A stretch of 5,793 nucleotides of DNA from Bacteroidales bacterium (GTDB lineage Bacteria; Bacteroidota; Bacteroidia; Bacteroidales; UBA10428). The notes under the pieces were generated by a model. It made no database searches. It was not told where the DNA came from and saw nothing but the letters and a program-made list of their open reading frames with translations. The stretch is taken from contig JAFGOZ010000225.1 of the NCBI GenBank assembly GCA_016926235.1, forward strand, positions 1-5,793. The letters run 5' to 3'. A program made the position numbers and the translations under genes. Of this stretch, positions 1 to 5,606 are shown piece after piece (within the stretch, counting starts at the first letter, position 1; each line of letters begins with the position of its first letter).

Positions 1-237
1 AAAACATCGCAAAGATTGCACCAGTGGCTGAAAGAAGCTGGAATCAAGAAGAAAATCACCTTTCACTGTTCCCGGCATACCTTTGGTTGCTTATTAATCG
101 AGAATGGAGTTGATATTTTCTCAGTCATAAAGTTAATGGGGCATCGGGATATAAAAACTACAATGCAATATGTGGAGAAGGTTGATACAACTCTGGATAA
201 AGCGATTGATCGGTTGCCTGAATTTAAAAATAATTAA
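1..237 (+). CDS. Tyrosine recombinase/integrase, C-terminal part (5' end outside window)
   Basis: This is the C-terminal catalytic end of a tyrosine recombinase, which cuts and rejoins DNA through a covalent 3'-phosphotyrosine link. The frame is open from base 1, so the gene starts upstream; the TTG at 16 is probably an internal leucine, not a start. Visible active-site motifs are the H-x-x-R box in ITFHCSRHTF (Arg codon 73-75), the LMGHRDIKTT box (His codon 142-144) and the nucleophilic Tyr in MQYVEKV (codon 169-171). The spacing is normal for the family. The KKITFHCSRHTF wording resembles integrases of Bacteroidota-type mobile elements and shufflons, but the first catalytic Arg and the DNA-binding domains are not in the window, so chromosome-dimer resolvase versus element integrase cannot be settled. 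The visible end looks intact. The TAA stop at 235-237 overlaps the stop of the convergent gene. Confidence 0.9.
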   Translation, partial: KTSQRLHQWLKEAGIKKKITFHCSRHTFGCLLIENGVDIFSVIKLMGHRDIKTTMQYVEKVDTTLDKAIDRLPEFKNN

Positions 238-2648
238 TTGCTAAAACTTTTTTCTGTTTTAATTTTTAGGATATAATTTTCTATACCTCTGAGATCCCCA
301 ATATAAGATTCAATTTTATAAAACATTTGATCTGAGAAATCAGTAACTCCAGGATGTATGTATTGTGTTTGATCAGTGTAATCCAAGTAAAAGAAAAGAG
401 AATCTTGATTAGCTATTTCACTATAGAAGATAATATAATAATCAACAGAAGTTGGATTTCCATATATGGTCGTTGTTACTTCATACCAGGAAATATGAGC
501 ATCGTTTTCAATAATCTGTATCTGAACATTATCAGGTGGTAGTGGTTCTTCATCAGCAAATACAGTAATATAATCTTCTTTGACTTTAGTATCTATGGAA
601 TCATTTGTGTCAGTTACTGTTAACGAGACAGTATAATATCCTGGATCATTATATATACAGGTTGGATTTTGCAAGGTGGAAGTATCTTCATTTCCAAAAT
701 CCCATAACCATTCAATAATACTACCAGATCCCTGAGTTGATAGATCATAATAATCAATACTTAATGGATTATATCCAGATACTATATCAGATGAGAATTC
801 AGCATAAGGTGGGATGGGTATTAATATTTGATCATAATAATAAGCTCCCATATCTGCAATTGTGTCATCTGGATCAAAGGGTGATAATGGATCTCCGGTG
901 TCAATACAGGGTGAATCTTCAGATAAAAAATAATAGCCGTTTTCTGGATCTGTAAATAATGGATCATATCCAATCAAATTATTACCTAAATCTATAACTT
1001 GATCGGGTAATGTTGATCCTTCAACCAGTGAGTAGCTGAGAGTTGGAGAATCAAAATCAGTTATGGAAAAGTCATCTTCATTACCCCAGATAATTGTATT
1101 GAGAATAACAGGATTTGAAATATTATAACATTTTATACCGGCGGAAAAATTATTTACGATGGATAGGTTGGTGAGTATTGGAGAAGATCCATTATCGCAG
1201 AATATACCATTATTGAAATTTGAAGATATCTCAGAGTAGACAATACTAGCGCTGCTTTCATTAAATGAGATTGCCCCACTGGCATCATATCCTGCTATAT
1301 CAACGATATGATAAGCATCATTAATTTTAACATAACTTAACAAAGAACCATAACCAGAAAGTGGAGAAAAGTAGATAGTACCCCACTTATATGAATCATC
1401 CCATTCACCCTGTTGATCAAACCGCTTAAAATTTATAGGATTCTCAAGTGTGCCCTGTGCAATTAAAGTGCCATTAATTTTCAAAAAACATGCTTCAGTG
1501 TTACCATCACTCATATCGAAATCACCGGATAATGAGTCAGCCGAATTGAATTCAACATCAACATTGGGATGTATTATTAGTGTATCTCCGACAGGGATTG
1601 TGATATTATCGGTAACTATAAAAAAACCATCAAGAGGATCCCAAATCCCCGAGACTTCACCTTTTATTCCTAAATCATTAAGATCTTCATAAAAATATCC
1701 CCCATCTTGATATACTGTTAACCTCTGCCCCTGACCATGACCATTTCCAACCACTCTCAGTGTGTCCAATTCATAAAATTTCCGCGTGACATTGACCGTG
1801 TCGTCAAATACTTCAAAAACTGCAACTGCTGCCAAGCTATCATATTCAACAGAAAAAACTGTTCCAGCTGGTGATGCTGAATAATTTGGTGTTTTAACTT
1901 TCATATCGGTTTTAATTTCTTTATCTTGTTCTGTTACTTTTACCCTGATCAAACCCTGCCTGACCTTTAATCTTGTTCTTACTATAGATTCATTATTAAA
2001 ATATTTATCGAGTGTAATTGTAGATAATTCGCCTATATATACAGTACAATTAGCATTATCTCCAAATTTTATATTAAGTGCTGAATCTATGTCTGTAAAA
2101 ATCATAGTTCCACTACAGATTATCATTCCAACTTCGGCATCAATCCAACCTTCACTCTCAGTAACCTTGACCTGACAAAATCCCTTTATCTCTGTAATTT
2201 CTGCACATTTTTTTTGAATTTGAGCTTCTTGAGGTTTATTCTCTTTGATATTTGTTTTAAGACTATCAGGTACTCGATTATGTGAATAGTAGAAAAATAT
2301 GTCCTGTGAGAAATCTGCTAATGTATCCAGACAACAGCTTATATAAATGTTTACTGAATCTTGAGGTGCAAGCGAGATAGGCGTCTGAAAATATTCGAAT
2401 TCAAATGAAAAAGGTGATTCAGGTTCGGTGGCATTATTTATTGTTATAATATTTTCTGAATTATTCTTTATTGTAATTGGTTTCATCCCCCACCAATCAT
2501 ATGTAAAATCTAATGTATCAGGAATAGCAATTAACAAGGAATCAGTTTCTATATTCAGATAAGATTCTTCTTGGGAAATCACATAAGCGACATGAACATA
2601 CAGAAGAAGAGAAAAAATAACCATTAAAAAAAATAAATGTTGTTTCAT
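234..2648 (-). CDS. Exported multidomain protein: Ig-like, FecR, beta-helix, PKD and Fn3-like domains
   Basis: An 804-residue exported protein of unknown substrate. Residues 1-25 form a signal peptide (MKQH then a long hydrophobic stretch). Residues about 38-130 look like an Ig-like choice-of-anchor-D/ASH domain. Residues about 150-290 match a FecR domain (EITEIKGFCQVKV, LKVRQGLIRVKV, VKTPNYSASPAGTVFSV). Residues about 340-605 form a right-handed parallel beta-helix ending in the DPLFTDPENGYYFL / SPCIDTGDP / ADMGAYYYDQ signature. Residues about 614-697 are a PKD domain (WLWDFGNEDTSTLQNP, YTVSLTVTD). Residues about 704-795 resemble a fibronectin type III domain. The ATG at 2646-2648 is supported by GAGGT (2653-2657), five to six bases away. 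There is no NPFNP-type sorting domain, so surface attachment is unclear. A FecR domain without an anti-sigma membrane segment suggests a structural or binding role. The domain order is seen; adhesin or carbohydrate binding is inference. Confidence 0.9.
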   Translation of the reverse strand: MKQHLFFLMVIFSLLLYVHVAYVISQEESYLNIETDSLLIAIPDTLDFTYDWWGMKPITIKNNSENIITINNATEPESPFSFEFEYFQTPISLAPQDSVNIYISCCLDTLADFSQDIFFYYSHNRVPDSLKTNIKENKPQEAQIQKKCAEITEIKGFCQVKVTESEGWIDAEVGMIICSGTMIFTDIDSALNIKFGDNANCTVYIGELSTITLDKYFNNESIVRTRLKVRQGLIRVKVTEQDKEIKTDMKVKTPNYSASPAGTVFSVEYDSLAAVAVFEVFDDTVNVTRKFYELDTLRVVGNGHGQGQRLTVYQDGGYFYEDLNDLGIKGEVSGIWDPLDGFFIVTDNITIPVGDTLIIHPNVDVEFNSADSLSGDFDMSDGNTEACFLKINGTLIAQGTLENPINFKRFDQQGEWDDSYKWGTIYFSPLSGYGSLLSYVKINDAYHIVDIAGYDASGAISFNESSASIVYSEISSNFNNGIFCDNGSSPILTNLSIVNNFSAGIKCYNISNPVILNTIIWGNEDDFSITDFDSPTLSYSLVEGSTLPDQVIDLGNNLIGYDPLFTDPENGYYFLSEDSPCIDTGDPLSPFDPDDTIADMGAYYYDQILIPIPPYAEFSSDIVSGYNPLSIDYYDLSTQGSGSIIEWLWDFGNEDTSTLQNPTCIYNDPGYYTVSLTVTDTNDSIDTKVKEDYITVFADEEPLPPDNVQIQIIENDAHISWYEVTTTIYGNPTSVDYYIIFYSEIANQDSLFFYLDYTDQTQYIHPGVTDFSDQMFYKIESYIGDLRGIENYILKIKTEKSFSN

Positions 2649-2652
2649 AATA

Positions 2653-2657
2653 ACCTC
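2653..2657 (-). promoter_or_regulatory. Ribosome binding site of the beta-helix/PKD gene
   Basis: GAGGT on the minus strand lies five to six bases before the ATG at 2646-2648 and fixes that start. An 8-base palindrome CAGATCTG (2666-2673) lies just upstream in the presumed leader; no role is known. Confidence 0.6.
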
Positions 2658-2704
2658 GTGTTGATCAGATCTGCAAGGAATAGGATTAATTTAAACTAAA
2701 ATAT

Positions 2705-2733
2705 TTTATGAAGTATAATTATTTTTACGTCAA
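2705..2733 (-). promoter_or_regulatory. Candidate sigma-70-type promoter for the beta-helix/PKD gene
   Basis: On the minus strand a TTGACG box (2728-2733, five of six matches to consensus) is followed after 17 bases by CATAAA (2705-2710, four of six). Transcription would begin near 2698, giving a leader of about 50 bases before the ATG at 2648. The surroundings are very AT-rich, so chance matches are likely, but the box order, spacing and distance to the gene all fit. Confidence 0.4.
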
Positions 2734-2740
2734 GTAAAAT

Positions 2741-2765
2741 AATTGTTCCAAATTATGGAATAATT
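2741..2765. repeat. AT-rich inverted repeat upstream of the candidate promoter
   Basis: Two 10-base arms, AATTGTTCCA and TGGAATAATT, flank a 5-base AATTA spacer. They are complementary except for one G/T pair. The repeat lies just upstream of the candidate -35 box at 2728-2733, where an activator or repressor dimer could bind. It has no T-run, so an intrinsic terminator is unlikely. An operator role is inference from position and symmetry only. Confidence 0.4.
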
Positions 2766-3107
2766 AACATCATATTATCGCGAATAAGGGTCAAAATGAA
2801 ACCTTTAGACAATTTCCGTATTGCCTAACCTGAGAAAATTTATTCTTTAAGGTCACAGAAAAGGTGTATTATTGTGTACACATCCGACATTCTATCTCAA
2901 AATCCAGAATTATCGATGAATTTATCTTCATTTCCCAGGTCTTGATAGGATAAAATTGTCCTGAAAAAATGGTGCCATCGCTAAAGATAAGCTTCAGTAA
3001 ATAGATTATTAGGACTTTGAATTCTTCATTAAGCCTTACACCTGATGAATACTAAGTCTAATTTCTGATACAATCTTTCAATCTCAAAAAGAGCTAAGAA
3101 TTTCCAG

Positions 3108-3392
3108 ATGTATTTTGATACTCCTTCTCGATTATTGTGCTTTAGAGATGGGAAATTGGGGGTTGGTAAGGGATTTGAAAGAATTCATTACAAGTGGCCA
3201 AAAAAAGGGGGAAAGGTCACTGTAATCTCCAATCAGACTATCGAGGATGCTTCGGCTTATATCAAGGGCTGGTTAAGTGTTCTGAAGAGTAACAGGAAGC
3301 TGCTGTTTGCCTGTGCCAGGCAGGGAAAGGAAGCGGTGGAGTATATACAAAGAAAGGGCGGTGGAAACCGCCCTTACTTGAGTAAAATGTGA
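3108..3392 (+). pseudogene. Probable C-terminal remnant of an ArdC-type antirestriction/zincin-like protein
   Basis: A 94-codon frame whose residues about 40-81 (ISNQTIEDASAYIKGWL, LKSNRKLL, GKEAVEYI) closely follow the last segment of ArdC-family proteins: an aromatic-Ile-x-x-Trp-Leu-x-x-Leu-Lys helix, then an Ala-rich helix ending in Tyr-Ile. Full-length ArdC proteins are roughly 300 residues and protect incoming plasmid or conjugative DNA. Here the ssDNA-binding N-domain and the HExxH metal site are absent. Residues 1-37 do not look like the segment that normally precedes this tail, which suggests a deletion joint near codon 38. No good Shine-Dalgarno precedes the ATG. The last codons run through a GC-rich hairpin that best serves as terminator of the opposite operon, so the natural stop seems lost. 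The second half is more GC-rich than its flanks. It could instead be a genuine small protein. Confidence 0.5.
3347..3379 (-). terminator. Rho-independent terminator of the three-gene operon
   Basis: On the minus strand, 28 bases after the stop of the FGE-like gene, GGGCGGT-TTCC-ACCGCCC forms the core of a 9-base-pair stem (3354-3362 with 3367-3375). After one A/A (T/T) mismatch at 3353/3376 it continues for three more pairs (3350-3352 with 3377-3379). A T-rich tail (TTTCTTTG) follows on the minus strand. Read from the plus strand the loop is GGAA, a GNRA tetraloop, but no T-run follows, so termination is likely mainly leftward. Confidence 0.75.
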
Positions 3393-3407
3393 ATTCAGCT
3401 GATTATA

Positions 3408-4304
3408 TTATGGATTTTTTGCACAGCGAAATCCAGTGCGATTCTGGCTTAAATCAGAATTACTACCATTTCTATACCAGCTTTCCAAATCATCTGAATA
3501 ATGATGCCAGGCACCACCTCTATAGACTCTTCCAGATGATCCAGGAGACCACCAACTATCAGTCCAATCGTTTACATTCCCTGCCATGTCATAAAGATCA
3601 TATGGAGAAGGGCTATCGGTTGTTTGAAATCCGTTATAATTACTACCATTATAATAACCGACAGGAGTAGTATCATTGTCAAAAGGATCACCACTGTTCC
3701 AGTAATTTGCCCTACTTCCATCAAGATCATCTCCCCAAGGGTAATCGAATCCTGTCATTCCTCGCGCTGCTTTCTCCCATTCTTCTTCTGTTGGTAATCT
3801 AAAGCCGTAGTGTTCCGCAAAAGCCCATGCTCCAAACCATGTTACTTCTACAACAGGATGATTTTCATATTCAGATTCAATGGTAAACTCACTGCCTGTC
3901 CAATCAATCCTACAATATTCACTACCATCCATATTAAGATAAGCATAATTCCCTGCGCTATATTGCTCATCTCCTTCATAATAACCTTCCACAGTTGTTG
4001 TTGAGACTATAATATCACCATTTAATAATGCTTCAACTAAATAATTGACATACTGCTGATTGGTTACTTCGTTTTTCATAATCTGATATTCATAGTCGAT
4101 AGACTGAATTTCATCATCCTCTCCCCAGGTGAAATCTCCAGCTGGGATAGAACACCATTGAAATTGACCAGTATCAAACGTAATGCTTGTTATTTCGCTA
4201 ATATCATATTCATGATCACCAGATGTTGTATGAACAGTCATTGTTGTGGTTAATAAAATGGCTATTGAAACAATGAAAACCAAACAAATTATTGTTTTCT
4301 GCAT
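3408..4304 (-). CDS. Exported FGE-like (sulfatase-modifying-factor fold) protein, likely non-catalytic
   Basis: A 298-residue exported protein and third gene of the operon. Residues 1-20 are a signal peptide; 20-43 are the shared VHTTSGD...EITSITF module. From about 47 to the end it is a formylglycine-generating-enzyme-like domain: IPAGDFTWG (53-61), IMKNEVTNQQYVNYL (75-89), HPVVEVTWFGAWAFAEHYG (149-167), FRLPTEEEWEKAARG (168-182), YPWGDD (188-193), DLYDMAGNVNDW (236-247), YRGGAWHH (261-268), TGFRCAKNP at the end. Genuine FGEs have two active cysteines between the RGG block and GFRC; here that stretch (265-289) has none, so sulfatase activation is unlikely and a binding role is inferred. The frame is open 22 codons further upstream (to 4370), but that would overlap the preceding gene. 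The ATG at 4302-4304 has GGGAG (4310-4314) five bases away and begins a proper signal peptide. Confidence 0.9.
   Translation of the reverse strand: MQKTIICLVFIVSIAILLTTTMTVHTTSGDHEYDISEITSITFDTGQFQWCSIPAGDFTWGEDDEIQSIDYEYQIMKNEVTNQQYVNYLVEALLNGDIIVSTTTVEGYYEGDEQYSAGNYAYLNMDGSEYCRIDWTGSEFTIESEYENHPVVEVTWFGAWAFAEHYGFRLPTEEEWEKAARGMTGFDYPWGDDLDGSRANYWNSGDPFDNDTTPVGYYNGSNYNGFQTTDSPSPYDLYDMAGNVNDWTDSWWSPGSSGRVYRGGAWHHYSDDLESWYRNGSNSDLSQNRTGFRCAKNP
4180..4256 (-). repeat. Leader-module repeat, copy A (in FGE-like gene)
   Basis: 77 bases encoding residues 17-41 of the FGE-like protein. They match 5001-5077 in the FISUMP gene at 70 of 77 positions without gaps, in the same codon register. The flanking signal-peptide and domain sequences are much less alike. 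Confidence 0.9.
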
Positions 4305-4309
4305 AGTTT

Positions 4310-4314
4310 CTCCC
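4310..4314 (-). promoter_or_regulatory. Ribosome binding site that decides the FGE-like start
   Basis: GGGAG on the minus strand, five bases before the ATG at 4302-4304, selects this start over the in-frame ATG at 4368-4370, which lies inside the preceding gene and would bury the signal peptide behind 22 extra residues. Confidence 0.7.
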
Positions 4315-4354
4315 TTATTTATTATTGCATTAATTTTACAATTTTTTAGAAGTA

Positions 4355-5125
4355 TTAATCCCTCACGCAACGCACAGAGAAACCGCCTTGCCCGTAGCTG
4401 AAGTAGCGGTTTACATCTGTGAAACTGCAGTCCAGGCCCCGGTACCAGGCGCCACTACTATCGTTCTCTGTAGAAGACCAAAAGGCGCCGCTGTAGCTGA
4501 GATTGCTGAAGAGTCCACCGTAGTAGTTACGGTACCCGCCAGGAAGGAAATCAAAACCACTGCTGCCGAACTCAGTATCATTTTCAAGGTCTCCATTATA
4601 CCACAGATCTGCATTACCAGCAAGTTTACTGCCTTCATTGGTACCTCGCCAGCCTGTGTCATGCGCTTCTTCATAAGTCATACCAAGATACATCTCCAGT
4701 TCCATGATTTCTTCATCTTCAGGTACATGCCAGCCTTCAGGAGCAAGTCCTCTGGGGTCATCTACAGCGTACCAGTTGTAAAGGTTTCCATATGTATCTG
4801 CATTGGAAGGCTCATTGTCATAAACACAGTAAGCACCTTCATTGGTACTTGACCAATCTCCACCGTCGGTTAAATGTGGGATGGGGTCACCATTATTATA
4901 ATGGGTTACCTTCAGGTTCTCTACCATCCATTCCTGATCACCAATTACTAAGGTTTGATATACGTTGCCATCTATGTCGGTGACAGTGCCACCGCCAAAT
5001 GTAATACTTGTTATCTCACCAATATCAAATTCATGATCACCAGATGTGGTATGAACAGTCATAGTTGTGGTTAATAAGACGGATACAGCAACTATCAAAA
5101 ATAAACAGAACATAACCTTTTTCAT
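4355..5125 (-). CDS. Exported FISUMP-domain protein (Fibrobacter succinogenes major paralogous domain)
   Basis: A 256-residue exported protein and middle gene of the operon. Residues 1-20 are a signal peptide, 20-43 the shared leader module, and about 48-256 a FISUMP domain: VTDIDGNVYQTLVIGDQEWMVENLK (start near 48), TYGNLYNWYAV (111-121), GLAPEGWHVPEDEEI (126-140), GSKLAG (165-170), FDFLPGGYRN (191-200), FWSSTEN (215-221), GFSVRCVRD (248-256). The family is abundant and paralogous in Fibrobacter, Bacteroidota and Cloacimonadota; its biochemical role is not established. The C-terminal part resembles the lectin-like scaffold of some diversity-generating retroelement targets, and codons 221-249 are unusually rich in NNC codons. 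The ATG at 5123-5125 has a perfect AGGAGGT (5131-5137), five bases away. There is no sorting domain. The gene lies 10 bases after the preceding stop and 50 bases before the FGE-like start. Confidence 0.92.
   Translation of the reverse strand: MKKVMFCLFLIVAVSVLLTTTMTVHTTSGDHEFDIGEITSITFGGGTVTDIDGNVYQTLVIGDQEWMVENLKVTHYNNGDPIPHLTDGGDWSSTNEGAYCVYDNEPSNADTYGNLYNWYAVDDPRGLAPEGWHVPEDEEIMELEMYLGMTYEEAHDTGWRGTNEGSKLAGNADLWYNGDLENDTEFGSSGFDFLPGGYRNYYGGLFSNLSYSGAFWSSTENDSSGAWYRGLDCSFTDVNRYFSYGQGGFSVRCVRD
5001..5077 (-). repeat. Leader-module repeat, copy B (in FISUMP gene)
   Basis: Partner of the repeat at 4180-4256, seven mismatches in 77 bases, encoding residues 17-41 of the FISUMP protein. A third, strongly diverged relative occurs in the sorting-domain gene near 5457-5530, recognisable at protein level (VHTNSGD...EEILQITF) but not as a close DNA repeat. 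Confidence 0.9.
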
Positions 5126-5130
5126 GTTTT

Positions 5131-5138
5131 ACCTCCTA
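5131..5138 (-). promoter_or_regulatory. Perfect RBS overlapping the preceding stop codon
   Basis: On the minus strand TAGGAGGT combines the TAG stop of the sorting-domain gene (5136-5138) with the AGGAGGT Shine-Dalgarno (5131-5137) of the FISUMP gene. Ribosomes finishing gene 1 sit on the initiation site of gene 2, so translational coupling is likely. Confidence 0.75.
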
Positions 5139-5585
5139 TTTTATCATTATCATTTTGTTTACTTTCTGCTTATCATTTACCGATATCCGATAGAAATAAA
5201 TACCACTTGAAACTTTGTTACCTTTCATATCTGTACCATCCCATATCACAGAATGTTTACCAATTGGAAGTTCTTCGTTAAGAAGTCTGGTTACTTTTTG
5301 ACCTTTGGAATTATAAATATCAACCGTTGTTTCACCAGGGACAGAAATTTCAAATGCTATTGTTGTAGTCGGGTTGAAAGGATTAGGATAATTTTTCAAG
5401 AATTTGATTGGTATTTTACTAATTAATAAAACCATATCTTCGACTGAAACATCTTCAAAGGTTATCTGCAAAATTTCTTCTGTGTCAAAACTATAGTCCC
5501 CACTATTTGTGTGGACAACCATAGTCTCACCATATAAAAGTAATACTATAAACATCAGCAAAATGAAAATACTTACTTTTTTCAC
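5136..5585 (-). CDS. Short exported protein made only of leader module and C-terminal sorting (FlgD-like) domain
   Basis: A 149-residue protein and first gene of the operon. Residues 1-19 are a signal peptide, 20-43 the leader module (MVVHTNSGDYSFDTEEILQITF), 44-62 a short linker, and 63-149 a C-terminal domain of the type IX secretion type A/FlgD Ig-like kind: NYPNPFNPTTTIAFEI (65-80), VDIYNSKGQKVTRLL (88-102), WDGTDMKGNKVSSGIYFYRI (115-134), KVNKMIMIK (141-149). In this superphylum the domain normally directs and anchors large surface proteins; here no passenger lies between leader and sorting domain. The start is GTG (5583-5585), with GGAGG (5590-5594) four bases away. An ATG in another frame (5585-5587) overlaps it but meets TGA at once. 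The protein could be a subunit partnering the sorting-domain-less products downstream, or a deletion derivative. Confidence 0.85.
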   Translation of the reverse strand: MKKVSIFILLMFIVLLLYGETMVVHTNSGDYSFDTEEILQITFEDVSVEDMVLLISKIPIKFLKNYPNPFNPTTTIAFEISVPGETTVDIYNSKGQKVTRLLNEELPIGKHSVIWDGTDMKGNKVSSGIYFYRISVNDKQKVNKMIMIK

Positions 5586-5589
5586 ATTT

Positions 5590-5596
5590 CCTCCTT
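5590..5596 (-). promoter_or_regulatory. Ribosome binding site of the sorting-domain gene
   Basis: AAGGAGG on the minus strand ends four bases before the GTG start at 5583-5585. It supports GTG, since the overlapping ATG at 5585-5587 would be only two bases from the motif and runs straight into TGA. Confidence 0.65.
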
Positions 5597-5606
5597 TTAA
5601 GTTATT

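Larger units (their letters stand above)
2649..3107. other. Gene-poor spacer, about 460 bases
   Basis: No convincing gene was found in any frame. Apart from the RBS, candidate promoter and inverted repeat near 2650-2765, the stretch is AT-rich and broken by stops in all plus-strand frames. The longest open stretch I read is about 60 codons on the minus strand (2869-3051). It lacks an ATG near its beginning and I could not match it to a family. With the antirestriction remnant directly to the right, the spacer may be decayed mobile-element DNA, but no recognisable transposase or inverted terminal repeats were seen. Confidence 0.5.

Noticed and set aside
242..267. Possible terminator after the recombinase (TAAAAC...GTTTTA followed by T5)
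   Set aside because: The stem is six mostly A/T pairs with an 8-base loop inside the coding end of the opposite gene; too weak to call.
1450..1692. 80-codon plus-strand frame inside the beta-helix/PKD gene
   Set aside because: It lies opposite the beta-helix coding sequence and has no domain, signal or RBS.
2869..3051. 60-codon open stretch on the minus strand in the spacer (contains LIFSDGTIFSGQF)
   Set aside because: It looks somewhat protein-like, but it has no suitable start codon at its beginning, no RBS and no family I can name. Length alone is not significant in this AT-rich spacer.
2649..3107. CRISPR array, tRNA or insertion-sequence ends in the spacer
   Set aside because: I saw no direct repeats with regular spacing, no cloverleaf-like arms and no terminal inverted repeats or transposase fragments.
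3389..3670. 93-codon plus-strand frame at the end of the FGE-like gene
   Set aside because: It is antisense to the conserved C-terminal FGE blocks and rich in His/Tyr/Asn in a way typical of a shadow frame.
4411..4674. 87-codon minus-strand frame inside the FISUMP gene
   Set aside because: It is out of frame within a confident coding region, and its low-complexity Ala/Val/Thr composition looks like a frame shadow.
4388..4852. 154-codon open frame on the plus strand opposite the FISUMP gene
   Set aside because: It is antisense to a well-supported domain gene. Its openness follows from the NNC/GC-biased codons of that gene, and it has no recognisable domain or RBS.
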